DNA from: Aquabacterium soli
GTDB taxonomy: Bacteria > Pseudomonadota > Gammaproteobacteria > Burkholderiales > Burkholderiaceae_C
Length of the DNA: 64,000 bases
Direction: 5' to 3'
NCBI RefSeq assembly: GCF_003933735.1
Contig: NZ_RSED01000008.1
Span: forward strand, 186,001 to 250,000
Below, in pieces: positions 29,243-38,241 of the stretch (position 1 is its first letter; each line of letters starts with the position of its first letter). A program made the position numbers and the translations under genes. Below the pieces are notes generated by a model that ran no database searches, had not been told where the DNA came from, and saw only the letters and a program-made list of their open reading frames with translations.

Positions 29243-30049
29243 TCAAGCGGCCAGCCACGCAAAGACGGCCGGAATGTGGTCCGGCAGGGACAGCGCTTGC
29301 TGCCGCCAGTGCGACACGAGGTGGGTCTGGCACCAGCCGTTCTCCAGCGTGAGGCCGCAACTGATGGACAGCAGGGTGTCGGGCTGCAAGGTCTGCACCA
29401 AGGCCTGGGCCAGGGCGGTGTTGCGGTATGGCGTCTCGATCACCAGCTGTGTCTGGCGCTGCTTGCGGGAGTATTGCTCCAGCTCTCGCACGCGTTGCGC
29501 GCGGGCCGCCGTGTCGGTCGGCAGGTAGCCGACGAAGGCGAAGCTCTGGCCGTTCAGGCCGCTGCCGGCCAGCGCAAGCACCAGTGAGCTGGGCCCCGAG
29601 ATCGGCAGCACGGGCACACCGGCCTTGTGGGCGGCCAGCACCAGGCCTGCGCCCGGATCGGCCACACCGGGCAGCCCGGCCTCCGAGATCAGGCCCACAT
29701 CGTGCCCCTGCAGGGCCGGCGCCAGCAGCGCATCCCATGCTGCTGTCGGGGTGCCCGCGGGCGCGCCGCCCTTGGGTGGACGGGGCAGCACCTCGATGTG
29801 CAGTTGCTGCAGCGGTGTCTGCAGCCGCGCCACCGCGTCCACCCGCTTGAGAAAGGCGCGGGTGGTCTTGGCGTTCTCCGCCACCCAGTGCTGCAGCCTG
29901 GCGGCTGCCTGCAGCGCCCCCAGCGGCAGCACGGCCTGCAGATCCGGCAAAGGCTGGCCTTCGGGAACGCTGCCCAGGTCCAGCGTGTTGGGGATCAGCA
30001 GCAGGCGTCCAGTAGCGCGGCGGGCGGTTTGGTCATTCATGGCAAGCAT
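29243..30049 (-). CDS. RsmI-like SAM-dependent (tetrapyrrole methylase fold) methyltransferase
   Basis: 268 aa. Motifs of the RsmI branch are visible: LLLIPNTLDLG at the N terminus, GLISEAGLPGVADPGAGLV (compare SDAGTPxISDPG in RsmI) and VLPISGPSSLVLALAGSGL. RsmI 2'-O-methylates C1402 of 16S rRNA. This divergent form, common in Burkholderiales next to maf, may have a different target. Start ATG 30049 or ATG 30040; neither has a clear ribosome-binding site. maf lies 24 nt upstream. Confidence 0.85.
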   Translation of the reverse strand: MLAMNDQTARRATGRLLLIPNTLDLGSVPEGQPLPDLQAVLPLGALQAAARLQHWVAENAKTTRAFLKRVDAVARLQTPLQQLHIEVLPRPPKGGAPAGTPTAAWDALLAPALQGHDVGLISEAGLPGVADPGAGLVLAAHKAGVPVLPISGPSSLVLALAGSGLNGQSFAFVGYLPTDTAARAQRVRELEQYSRKQRQTQLVIETPYRNTALAQALVQTLQPDTLLSISCGLTLENGWCQTHLVSHWRQQALSLPDHIPAVFAWLAA

Positions 30050-30073
30050 CGGAAGAAATTCAGGGAGGGGCGG

Positions 30074-30715
30074 TCACGGCTGGGCGGCGGCGCGTTGCGC
30101 CAGCACATCCAGCCCGGCCTCGCGCAGCAGGCGGGCCACGGTGATCAACGACAGGCCGACCAGGGTGGTCGGGTCGTCGGATTCGATGCGGTCGATCAGC
30201 ACAATGCCCAGCCCTTCCACTTTTGCGCTGCCCGCGCAGTCATAGGGCTGCTCCAGCCGCAGGTAGGTCTCGATGTCCTGTGCGCTGAGAGGGCGCATGT
30301 GAACCTTGACCGTGTCGACGGCCTGCCAGCACTGTCCGGTGGCGGGGCGCGCCACGGCCACCGCCGTGTGGAACAGCACTGTGCGCCCGCTCATGGCGCG
30401 CAACTGGGCGGTGGCCTTGTCGTGTGCGAGGGGCTTGCCCAGTGCGAGGCCATCCAGGTCGGCCACCTGGTCCGAGCCGATCACTACCACATCCCGCATC
30501 GTCGCATCCGTGCCAGCGAATGAGGCTGCCACGGCGGCTGCCTTGGCTTCGGCCAGCCGCACGGCCAGGGCCAGAGGGGCTTCGCCGGCGTGCGGTGTCT
30601 CGTCCACCTCGGGGGCGCGAATCTCGAAGGGCAGGCCCAGTCGCTCAAGCAGCTCGCGACGGTACCGCGAGGTCGAGCCGAGCACCAGTGCGGGGGAGGG
30701 CAACTTGTCAGGCAT
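30074..30715 (-). CDS. maf: Maf/YceF-type nucleotide pyrophosphatase
   Basis: 213 aa. The Maf fold signature LGSTSRYRRELLERLGLPFE is at residues 12-31, with the catalytic loop VVIGSDQVADLDG and the EVDETPHAGEAP region. Maf proteins hydrolyse non-canonical nucleotides. The YceF subgroup acts on 7-methyl-GTP, and this gene sits in the yceF-yceD-rpmF arrangement, here with maf facing away from yceD. The two starts are 50 nt apart. Confidence 0.92.
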   Translation of the reverse strand: MPDKLPSPALVLGSTSRYRRELLERLGLPFEIRAPEVDETPHAGEAPLALAVRLAEAKAAAVAASFAGTDATMRDVVVIGSDQVADLDGLALGKPLAHDKATAQLRAMSGRTVLFHTAVAVARPATGQCWQAVDTVKVHMRPLSAQDIETYLRLEQPYDCAGSAKVEGLGIVLIDRIESDDPTTLVGLSLITVARLLREAGLDVLAQRAAAQP

Positions 30716-30765
30716 GTCGCCATTGTCGTCTGTGCGGGGTGCGGCCTTGCGCCTACACTGCGCGC

Positions 30766-31383
30766 ATGAAACCGCGTCAGTACCAACCCCGCAAGATCGA
30801 CATCGGGGCCTTCATCGACACAGAGGCTCCCCTGGACGGCCTCTCCCCCCTGGACGAGCTGCCCCGCATGGCCGAGGGCGTGCCCCCTGAGGTGGCTCTG
30901 GACACGATCGAGCCGGTCAGCTGGCAGGCTCAGGGCCGGCTGGTGCCCCAGCGTGTGGGTGAGCCCCAGCGCTGGCTCGACCTGAGTGCCCACGCCATGT
31001 TGCCGTGGGTGTGTCAGCGTTGCCTGCAGCCGGTGGTGTTGCCGGTAGAGTTCGAGCGCAGCATCCGTTTCGTGGCCGACGAATCCCTGGCTGCCGAGCT
31101 GGACGCCGACATGGACGACGACGTGCTCGTCACCAGCCGCAGCTTCGACCTGCTCGATCTGGTCGAGGACGAACTGATCATGGCTTCGCCCCTGGTGCCC
31201 CGCCATGAAGAGTGTCCTCAGCCGCCCAAGATGTCCGTGTCGGATCCCGGCGCGGACGATGACGAGGCCGAGGAAGGCCCCGAGGGCTCTCTCTCCGAGG
31301 GAAGCCCCCGCAAAAACCCTTTTGCCGTGCTGGCCCAGCTTAAAAAGAGCGGCAACAGCGGCCCTTCAGGTGACAAATCTTGA
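30766..31383 (+). CDS. yceD: YceD/DUF177 protein (23S rRNA accumulation)
   Basis: 205 aa, acidic. DUF177 is recognised by WVCQRCLQPVVLPVEF (Cys pair at about 83-86) and DLVEDELIMASPLVPRHEEC. YceD is linked to 23S rRNA accumulation and is normally encoded directly before rpmF, as here. The C-terminal 45 residues are a Gly/Glu/Ser-rich tail. No Shine-Dalgarno precedes ATG 30766; TACACT at 30754-30759 would put the transcript start at the A of the ATG, so a leaderless message is plausible. Confidence 0.9.
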   Translation: MKPRQYQPRKIDIGAFIDTEAPLDGLSPLDELPRMAEGVPPEVALDTIEPVSWQAQGRLVPQRVGEPQRWLDLSAHAMLPWVCQRCLQPVVLPVEFERSIRFVADESLAAELDADMDDDVLVTSRSFDLLDLVEDELIMASPLVPRHEECPQPPKMSVSDPGADDDEAEEGPEGSLSEGSPRKNPFAVLAQLKKSGNSGPSGDKS

Positions 31384-31409
31384 GCACCTTGGGTATCGCG
31401 TGCTAGAAT
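31380..31409 (+). promoter_or_regulatory. Promoter upstream of rpmF
   Basis: TTGAGC (31380-31385), an 18-nt spacer and TAGAAT (31404-31409), with an extended -10 TGC directly before it. It overlaps the yceD stop codon and would give a leader of about 210 nt before rpmF. Confidence 0.6.
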
Positions 31410-31628
31410 CTCGGGTTTTCCGGGTATTCATTTATCCGGAGAAGTCAACTGAATTCAACCCGCGCAGGGTTCGATGCTGATGCGTCATGTGGTCGCCGCC
31501 TCGTTTTAGGGGCAGGCCGGTCTTGATGCAGCGCCCCAGATCATGGCTGCCAAGCCGTGCATTGAGGGGTGTGATGGCAGTGGATCCCGCGCCCCTGCTT
31601 CGGGCCTTGCCCGATATTGGAGTCCAAC

Positions 31629-31811
31629 ATGGCCGTTCAGCAGAACAAAAAGTCGCCTTCCAAGCGTGGCATGCACCGCTCGCACAACGCCCTGGTCACC
31701 CCGGGTACCGCCATCGAGCCCACCACCGGCGAAGTGCACCTGCGTCACCACATCAGCCCGACCGGTTTCTACCGCGGTCGCAAGGTCCTCAAGACCAAGG
31801 CTGACGCCTGA
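31629..31811 (+). CDS. rpmF: 50S ribosomal protein L32
   Basis: 60 aa, the standard L32 length and sequence ([33 protein letters not shown]). It is the zinc-free form, lacking the CxxC pairs of zinc-binding L32. GGAG (31619-31622) lies 6 nt before ATG 31629, deciding against an in-frame ATG four codons upstream. It lies between yceD and plsX, as in many proteobacteria, coupling ribosome and lipid synthesis genes. Confidence 0.97.
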   Translation: MAVQQNKKSPSKRGMHRSHNALVTPGTAIEPTTGEVHLRHHISPTGFYRGRKVLKTKADA

Positions 31812-31822
31812 CGCTGTCCGGC

Positions 31823-31841
31823 GGCCGCGCCCGGCGCGGCC
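31823..31841 (+). repeat. Perfect GC hairpin after rpmF
   Basis: GGCCGCGC (31823-31830) and GCGCGGCC (31834-31841) form an 8-bp stem with a 3-nt loop, 12 nt after the rpmF stop. There is no U-tract, so it is more likely an RNA-stabilising or processing hairpin than an intrinsic terminator. Confidence 0.5.
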
Positions 31842-32008
31842 CGTTGGGTCGAACTCTATTTCCGTATGAGGCTGGCTTCACCAGTCGTCATGCTCGACGG
31901 GCTGGTCGCGCTGGCAATTGCCAGACTTCCGGCCCATAGTCTGTTCAGGCCCACCCCGCATGCCGCCATTCGTGCGTCACGGGTTCGCGCCTGATCCGGT
32001 GCCCCTTC

Positions 32009-33190
32009 ATGAATTCTTCTGCGCTTCCTGCCTCTGCTTCCCCGGTGGCGGGCCGCCATCCCCTGCCTGATTTGCAAGGTCCCGTGCGCATCGCCGTGGA
32101 CTGCATGGGCGGGGACAACGGTCCGTCCATCACGCTGCCTGCTTGCAAGGCCTTCCTGGAGCACCATCCCGACGCGGAGTTGGTGCTGGTGGGCCTGGCC
32201 GATGCCATCGCACCCGCCAAGGGCTGGTCACGCGTCACGCTCGTTGAGGCCACCGAGGTCGTCTCGATGGACGATCCGGTCGAGGTGGCCCTGCGACGCA
32301 AGAAGGATTCGTCCATGCGCGTGGCCATCAGCCAGGTCAAGCTGGGTGAAGACGGTGCATCCAAAGCGCATGCGTGCGTGTCCGCCGGCAACACCGGCGC
32401 ACTGATGGCCGTGGCCCGCTACCTGCTCAAGACGGTGCAGGGCATCGACCGCCCAGCCATCGCCTCGGTGATGCCCAACCAGCACGATGGCTACACCACG
32501 GTGCTGGACCTGGGGGCCAACGTCGATTGCAGCGCCGAACACCTGCTGCAGTTCGCCGTGATGGGCTCTGCGCTGGTGGCTGCCGTCGATGGCAAGGAGA
32601 ACCCCACGGTGGGTCTGCTCAACATCGGCGAAGAGATGATCAAGGGCAACGATGTCATCAAGCAGGCCGGCGAACTGTTGCGTCAGGCCGATGCCCGGGG
32701 TGCCATCAACTTCCACGGCAACGTCGAAGGCAACGACATTTTCAAGGGCACGACCGATCTGGTGGTGTGCGACGGCTTCGTCGGCAACGTGGCGCTCAAG
32801 ACGGCCGAAGGCCTGGCCACGCTGTTTGCGTCAGTCATCAAGCAAGAGTTCACTCGTAACATCTTCACCAAGCTTGTGGCCATCGTCGCGCTTCCGGTTC
32901 TATCGCACTTCAAAAAGCGCATGGATCACCGCCGTTACAACGGTGCTGCCTTGCTGGGTTTGAGGGGGCTGGTGTTCAAAAGCCATGGCTCGGCGGATGC
33001 CTTTTCTTTCGAGCAGGCCCTCAACAGGGCCTATCATGCGGCCCGGCACCGTCTGCTGGACCGTGTCCACGACCGCATCGCGGCCACCGTGGGCAGTCTT
33101 CCAGCGGAGGGTGCACAACCTTCCGTAGACAACCCACAAGGTGATGGTGTCACGTCAACCCCGCATACCCCCGTGGGGCGCGTGGCCTGA
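32009..33190 (+). CDS. plsX: Phosphate acyltransferase PlsX
   Basis: 393 aa. PlsX converts acyl-ACP to acyl-phosphate, the donor for PlsY in phospholipid synthesis. Signature motifs: [12 protein letters not shown] (about 28-39), [16 protein letters not shown] (about 124-139), DLGANVDC and [13 protein letters not shown]. The N-terminal 25 residues and the last 30 residues, which are Pro/Thr-rich, exceed the usual core. It follows rpmF after 197 nt and precedes fabH by 10 nt, starting the fatty-acid operon. Confidence 0.96.
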   Translation: MNSSALPASASPVAGRHPLPDLQGPVRIAVDCMGGDNGPSITLPACKAFLEHHPDAELVLVGLADAIAPAKGWSRVTLVEATEVVSMDDPVEVALRRKKDSSMRVAISQVKLGEDGASKAHACVSAGNTGALMAVARYLLKTVQGIDRPAIASVMPNQHDGYTTVLDLGANVDCSAEHLLQFAVMGSALVAAVDGKENPTVGLLNIGEEMIKGNDVIKQAGELLRQADARGAINFHGNVEGNDIFKGTTDLVVCDGFVGNVALKTAEGLATLFASVIKQEFTRNIFTKLVAIVALPVLSHFKKRMDHRRYNGAALLGLRGLVFKSHGSADAFSFEQALNRAYHAARHRLLDRVHDRIAATVGSLPAEGAQPSVDNPQGDGVTSTPHTPVGRVA

Positions 33191-33200
33191 CCTCTACTCG

Positions 33201-34217
33201 ATGACCCAAACATCCCCCGTGTCCGGCGGGGCGGCGGCGCGAACCACGTACGCCCGCATTGCCGGAACAGGCAGCTACCTGCCACCCAGGCGTCTGAGCA
33301 ACCAGGCGCTCGCCGAGCAACTGGCCCGAGACGGTGTCGAGACATCCGATGACTGGATCGTGGAGCGCACCGGCATCCGCTTCCGGCATTTCGCCGACGA
33401 GGGCGTCACCTCCAGTGATCTGGGGGTGCAGGCCGCGCGCCAGGCCATCGAGGCCGCCGGCTGCGAGCCGTCTGACATCGACCTCATCATCTGCGCAACG
33501 TCCACGCCGGACATGGTGTTTCCCTCCACCGCCTGCCTGATCCAGCACAAGCTGGGTGTGGCTGGCTGCGCCGCCTTCGACGTGCAGGCCGTGTGCTCCG
33601 GTTTCGTCTATGCACTTGGCGTGGCCGACAGCATGATCCGCTCGGGCGCGGCGCGCAAGGCGCTGATCATCGGCGCAGAGGTGTTTTCGCGCCTGCTGGA
33701 TTTCAAGGACCGCACCACCTGTGTGCTGTTCGGTGACGGTGCCGGCGCGGTGGTGCTCGAAGCCAGTGACCAGCCCGGCATCCTGGCCTCGCGCTTGCAT
33801 GCCGATGGCCGCCACGCCGACATCCTGTGCGCACCTGGCGCCATCGCGGGCGGGCACGTGCTGGGCGATCCCTTTCTCAAGATGCAGGGCCAGGCCGTGT
33901 TCAAGCTGGCCATCAGCGTGATGGACAGCGTCACCAGCGAGGTGTTGTCTGCCGCGGGCGTCGATGCGGGGTCGGTGGACTGGCTGGTGCCCCACCAGGC
34001 CAACATCCGTATCATGCAGACGGCCGCACGCAAGCTGGGCATGCGCATGGACCAGTTGGTGGTCACCGTGGACCAGCACGGCAACACCTCGGCTGCCTCG
34101 ATTCCCCTGGCGCTGGACCACGCCGTTCGGCAAGGCCAGGTCCAGCGCGGCCAACGGCTGTTGCTCGAAGGCATGGGCGGCGGCTTCACCTGGGGCGCCG
34201 TCCTGCTGGATTACTGA
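33201..34217 (+). CDS. fabH: 3-oxoacyl-ACP synthase III FabH
   Basis: 338 aa. FabH starts fatty-acid synthesis by condensing acetyl-CoA with malonyl-ACP. The Cys-His-Asn triad is visible: Cys132 in [13 protein letters not shown], His in [11 protein letters not shown] and Asn in [17 protein letters not shown] 33201 is 10 nt after the plsX stop; a longer in-frame start at 33141 would overlap plsX by 50 nt and is rejected. The N terminus carries about 15 residues more than E. coli FabH. Confidence 0.96.
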   Translation: MTQTSPVSGGAAARTTYARIAGTGSYLPPRRLSNQALAEQLARDGVETSDDWIVERTGIRFRHFADEGVTSSDLGVQAARQAIEAAGCEPSDIDLIICATSTPDMVFPSTACLIQHKLGVAGCAAFDVQAVCSGFVYALGVADSMIRSGAARKALIIGAEVFSRLLDFKDRTTCVLFGDGAGAVVLEASDQPGILASRLHADGRHADILCAPGAIAGGHVLGDPFLKMQGQAVFKLAISVMDSVTSEVLSAAGVDAGSVDWLVPHQANIRIMQTAARKLGMRMDQLVVTVDQHGNTSAASIPLALDHAVRQGQVQRGQRLLLEGMGGGFTWGAVLLDY

Positions 34218-34266
34218 GCGCCTGCGCCGCAGCATCTCCCCCACAACATCAACACAACAACACGCC

Positions 34267-35205
34267 ATGACCGCTTTCGCATTCGTGTTTCCTGGACAAG
34301 GCTCGCAGTCGGTGGGCATGCTCGACGCCTGGGGTGATCACCCCGCCGTGCGCGCCACGCTGGTTGAAGCGTCCGACGCCCTGGGCGAAGACATCGCTGC
34401 CCTGATCGCGCAGGGCCCCAAGGAGCAACTGGACCTGACCACCAACACACAGCCTGTGATGCTCACCGCTGGCGTGGCGTGCTGGCGCGCCTGGCAGGCC
34501 GACACGGGCCTGGTGCCCGCTGCTGTGGCTGGCCATTCGCTGGGCGAGTACACCGCCCTGGTGGCCGCCGGCGTGCTCACATTGAAAGATGCGTTGCCGC
34601 TGGTGCGTTTCCGTGCCCAATCCATGCAAGAGGCCGTGCCCGTGGGCACAGGCGGCATGGCTGCCATCCTGGGGATGGACGCTGAGGCTGTGAAGGCTGG
34701 TTGCCTGGAGGCGGCCAGGCTGTCCGGTGAGGCGGTCGAAGCGGTGAACTTCAACGATCCGAAGCAGACGGTGATCGCCGGCACCAAGGCCGGTGTCGAA
34801 AAGGCCTGCGAGGTGCTCAAGGCGGCTGGCGCCAAGCGCGCACTGCCATTGCCTGTGTCCGCGCCGTTCCACTCCAGCCTGATGAAGCCTGCCGCGGAGC
34901 GCCTGAAGGAAAAGCTGGCCGCCACGCCCTTTGCCGTGCCGGCCATCCCGGTGATCAACAACATCGATGTGGCCGCAGCGACCGAGGCCGATGCGATCCG
35001 TGATGCCCTGTATCGCCAGGCCTTTGGGCCGGTGCGCTGGGTGGAAACCATCCAGGCGCTCAAAGCCCGTGGCCTCACACACGTGATCGAGTGTGGCCCT
35101 GGCAAGGTGCTGGCAGGCATGGTCAAGCGCATCGACGGCGATCTCGTGTCGGCCGCTGTGTTCGATCCTGCCTCGCTGCAAGAGGCGAAAGGGCTGCTGG
35201 CATGA
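34267..35205 (+). CDS. fabD: Malonyl-CoA:ACP transacylase FabD
   Basis: 312 aa. FabD charges ACP with malonate. The nucleophile is Ser91 in AGHSLGEY; the N-terminal FVFPGQGSQSVGM, the Arg of VRFRAQSMQEAVP, the His in VSAPFHSSLM and the C-terminal VIECGPGKVL complete the family pattern. ATG 34267 follows fabH by 49 nt, and the stop overlaps the fabG start (ATGA at 35202). Confidence 0.97.
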   Translation: MTAFAFVFPGQGSQSVGMLDAWGDHPAVRATLVEASDALGEDIAALIAQGPKEQLDLTTNTQPVMLTAGVACWRAWQADTGLVPAAVAGHSLGEYTALVAAGVLTLKDALPLVRFRAQSMQEAVPVGTGGMAAILGMDAEAVKAGCLEAARLSGEAVEAVNFNDPKQTVIAGTKAGVEKACEVLKAAGAKRALPLPVSAPFHSSLMKPAAERLKEKLAATPFAVPAIPVINNIDVAAATEADAIRDALYRQAFGPVRWVETIQALKARGLTHVIECGPGKVLAGMVKRIDGDLVSAAVFDPASLQEAKGLLA

Positions 35206-35945
35206 GCGAGAACACCCCCCCGATTGCGCTGGTCACCGGCGCCAGCCGCGGCATCGGCCAGGCCATTGCCCGCACCCTGGCCCAGCGGGGCTTCACCGTG
35301 ATCGGCACGGCCACCTCCGAAGCCGGTGCCCAGGGCATCTCGGAGGCGCTCGCCGCCTTCCCGGGCAGCCGTGGCGCGGTGCTCAACGTCAATGACGCCG
35401 CTGCGGCCGATGCGCTGATCGAGGGAATCGTCAAGGAATTCGGTGGGCTGCATGTGCTGGTCAACAACGCGGGCATCACCCGCGACACCCTGGCCATGCG
35501 CATGAAGGACGAAGACTTCGACGCGGTGCTCGACACCAACCTCAAGTCCGTGTTCCGCCTCAGCCGCGCAGTGATGCGCCCGATGATGAAACAGCGCCAC
35601 GGCCGCATCATCAATGTCACCTCGGTGGTGGGCGCCACCGGCAACGCCGGCCAGGCCAATTACGTGGCGGCCAAGGCCGGTGTGGCCGGCATGAGCCGTG
35701 CGCTGGCGCGCGAGCTGGGCAGCCGCAACATCACCGTCAACTGCGTGGCGCCGGGTTTCATCGACACCGACATGACCCGCGCCCTGTCTGAAGAGCAGCA
35801 CGCTGCCCTGAAGGCACAGATACCGCTGGGCCGCCTGGGGCAGCCGCAAGACATTGCTGAAGCCGTGGCCTTTCTGGCCTCGCCGGCTGCCGCCTACATC
35901 ACTGGCAGTGAAATGCACGTGAATGGCGGCATGTTCATGAATTGA
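35202..35945 (+). CDS. fabG: 3-oxoacyl-ACP reductase FabG
   Basis: 247 aa short-chain dehydrogenase that performs the first reduction of the elongation cycle with NADPH. The nucleotide motif TGASRGIGQAIA is at about 12-23, followed by NNAGITRDTL. The Ser-Tyr-Lys active site lies in NVTSVVGATGNAGQANYVAAK, and the C terminus ends ITGSEMHVNGGMFMN. Its start overlaps the fabD stop by 4 nt. A short inverted repeat (35952-35977) separates it from acpP. Confidence 0.97.
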   Translation: MSENTPPIALVTGASRGIGQAIARTLAQRGFTVIGTATSEAGAQGISEALAAFPGSRGAVLNVNDAAAADALIEGIVKEFGGLHVLVNNAGITRDTLAMRMKDEDFDAVLDTNLKSVFRLSRAVMRPMMKQRHGRIINVTSVVGATGNAGQANYVAAKAGVAGMSRALARELGSRNITVNCVAPGFIDTDMTRALSEEQHAALKAQIPLGRLGQPQDIAEAVAFLASPAAAYITGSEMHVNGGMFMN

Positions 35946-35951
35946 AGAAGT

Positions 35952-36298
<347 letters not shown>

Positions 36299-36313
36299 GC
36301 TTTCCAGCCGTGA

Positions 36314-36335
36314 ACAAGGCCCTTCGGGGCCTTGT
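36314..36335 (+). terminator. UUCG hairpin between acpP and fabF
   Basis: ACAAGGCCC (36314-36322), a UUCG tetraloop and GGGCCTTGT (36327-36335) form a very stable 9-bp hairpin 15 nt after acpP. The following CCGTCTTCTC is only pyrimidine-rich, so partial termination or 3'-end protection of the acpP message is likely, with fabF receiving reduced read-through. Confidence 0.6.
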
Positions 36336-36370
36336 CCGTCTTCTCTCCGAACATCAGCCATTACCCAAGC

Positions 36371-37615
36371 ATGACCCGTCGTCGCGTCGTCGTCACCGGC
36401 CTGGGCCTCGTCACCCCCGTGGGCAACACGGTCGATGAGTCCTGGAAGAACCTCATTGCTGGCAAGCCCGGCATCGCCAACATCACCAAGTTCGATGCGT
36501 CGGGCCTGGCGGCCAAGTTCGCCGGTGAGGTCAAGGGCTTCAACATCGAAGACTACATCTCGGCCAAAGAAGCCCGCCACATGGATACCTTCATCCATTA
36601 CGGGCTCGCGGCCAGCATGCAGGCGGTGCGCGATTCGGGCCTGCCCACGGGCGAGGTCCTCAAACCCGAGGTGGCCGAGCGCATTGGCTGCCTGGTGGGC
36701 TCGGGCATTGGCGGCCTGCCGCTGATCGAGGAGACCCACAAGGAATACACGGAGAAGGGCGCGCGCCGCATTTCTCCATTCTTCGTGCCGGCCTCGATCA
36801 TCAACATGATCTCGGGCCACGTGTCGATCCAGTACGGCTTCAAGGGGCCCAACCTGGCCATCGTCACGGCGTGCACCACCGGCCTGCACAGCATCGGCCA
36901 GGCCGCGCGCATGATCGAGTACGGTGATGTGGATGTCATGGTGGCCGGCGGTGCCGAATCCACCGTGTCGCCGTTGGGCGTGGGTGGTTTTGCGGCTGCC
37001 CGCGCGCTGTCCACCCGCAACGACGATCCGGCCACCGCGTCCCGCCCCTGGGACAAGGACCGTGACGGCTTCGTGCTGGGCGAAGGCGCCGGCGTGATGG
37101 TGCTCGAAGAGTACGAGCACGCCAAGGCGCGCGGCGCCAAGATCTACGCCGAACTGGTCGGCTTCGGCATGAGCGCCGATGCCTATCACATGACCGCTCC
37201 CGATGTGGACGGCCCCAGGCGCTCCATGCAGAACGCGCTGCGCAACGCCGGGATCAATGGTGATGAGGTGCAGTACCTCAACGCGCATGGCACGTCCACC
37301 CCGCTGGGCGATACCAACGAGACCAATGCGATCAAGCTGGCCTTCGGTGACCATGCCAAGAAGCTGGTGGTCAACTCCACCAAGTCGATGACCGGCCACC
37401 TGCTGGGTGGCGCCGGCGGCATCGAATCGGTGTTCACGGTGCTGGCCATCCACCACCAGATCTCGCCACCGACCATCAACATCTTCAACCAGGACCCGGA
37501 GTGCGACCTGGATTACTGCGCCAACACGGCGCGCGAGATGAAGATCGACGTGGCCCTGAAGAACAACTTCGGCTTCGGCGGCACCAACGGTTCGCTGGTG
37601 TTCAAGCGCATTTGA
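36371..37615 (+). CDS. fabF: 3-oxoacyl-ACP synthase II FabF
   Basis: 414 aa. FabF elongates acyl-ACP with malonyl-ACP and sets the temperature response of unsaturated chains. The catalytic triad is Cys168 in [12 protein letters not shown], His in [14 protein letters not shown] and His in [12 protein letters not shown]; the C-terminal [14 protein letters not shown] is also canonical. ATG 36371 starts the conserved [11 protein letters not shown]; the longer frame from 36332 lies inside the preceding hairpin. Confidence 0.97.
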   Translation: MTRRRVVVTGLGLVTPVGNTVDESWKNLIAGKPGIANITKFDASGLAAKFAGEVKGFNIEDYISAKEARHMDTFIHYGLAASMQAVRDSGLPTGEVLKPEVAERIGCLVGSGIGGLPLIEETHKEYTEKGARRISPFFVPASIINMISGHVSIQYGFKGPNLAIVTACTTGLHSIGQAARMIEYGDVDVMVAGGAESTVSPLGVGGFAAARALSTRNDDPATASRPWDKDRDGFVLGEGAGVMVLEEYEHAKARGAKIYAELVGFGMSADAYHMTAPDVDGPRRSMQNALRNAGINGDEVQYLNAHGTSTPLGDTNETNAIKLAFGDHAKKLVVNSTKSMTGHLLGGAGGIESVFTVLAIHHQISPPTINIFNQDPECDLDYCANTAREMKIDVALKNNFGFGGTNGSLVFKRI

Positions 37616-37659
37616 GTTCTTCGCGCCGCCACCGCCCGCATCCCGGCCACGCATGGCTG

Positions 37660-38241
37660 ATGCCGCCGTCACCCAGCCATGGTGTGGTGGCAGGTCGGTG
37701 TGTGGCCGTGGTCATGGCCTGCCTGGCGTTGGTCTGGTGGGGTTCGCTGGCATTTGATGCTTCGCTGGGGCGGGCAAGCTGGTGGTCCGTGCTGTTGGCC
37801 GCTGCACCCTTGCTGGCCTGGCTGGTGCCCGTGTACCGCTGGGCAAAGGCGCTCGAGCCTCAAGCCGAGCGCCTCGTGTACTGGCATCCACCAGCCTTGC
37901 GGCATGCTCTCGATGATCCATCCCGCCAGCGGGCGCCCGTTCGCTGGACCGATGAAGAGGGCATTCCCTTAGACCTCCGTGTCGAGATGGACTTCGGTGC
38001 CGGAGTGCTGGTGCGCGTGCAGACCGCTGATGCTGGCGCGTGCCGTACTGCTCAAATGCAATGGCGCTGGATCGATGGCCGGTCCCTGCGCGGACCATGG
38101 CGCTGGCGCCTGATGTCAGCCGGCCGGCTCAGCCCCGCGCCCGCCGACGAGTGCGGGACGGCTGAGGCGATGGTGGCATCATGGGCACAGACGTCATCAC
38201 AGAAAGCCATATTGCCCAAACCAGCCAGGAGGTCGGCATGA
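37660..38241 (+). CDS. Small membrane protein of unknown function coupled to rpoE
   Basis: 193 aa, not recognised as a named family. Two hydrophobic segments are visible (about 15-35, CVAVVMACLALVWWGSLAF, and about 41-62, WWSVLLAAAPLLAWLVPVY), then a hydrophilic, Trp/Arg-rich domain of about 130 residues. A two-helix anchor with a cytoplasmic tail is the simplest topology. It starts 44 nt after fabF, and its TGA overlaps the rpoE ATG (ATGA at 38238), so its translation is coupled to the sigma factor. A role in membrane sensing or in setting RpoE level is inference only. Confidence 0.7.
   Translation: MPPSPSHGVVAGRCVAVVMACLALVWWGSLAFDASLGRASWWSVLLAAAPLLAWLVPVYRWAKALEPQAERLVYWHPPALRHALDDPSRQRAPVRWTDEEGIPLDLRVEMDFGAGVLVRVQTADAGACRTAQMQWRWIDGRSLRGPWRWRLMSAGRLSPAPADECGTAEAMVASWAQTSSQKAILPKPARRSA

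Noticed and set aside
31823..31841. GC hairpin after rpmF as an intrinsic terminator
   Set aside because: The stem is perfect, but no U-tract follows on either strand; kept only as a hairpin.
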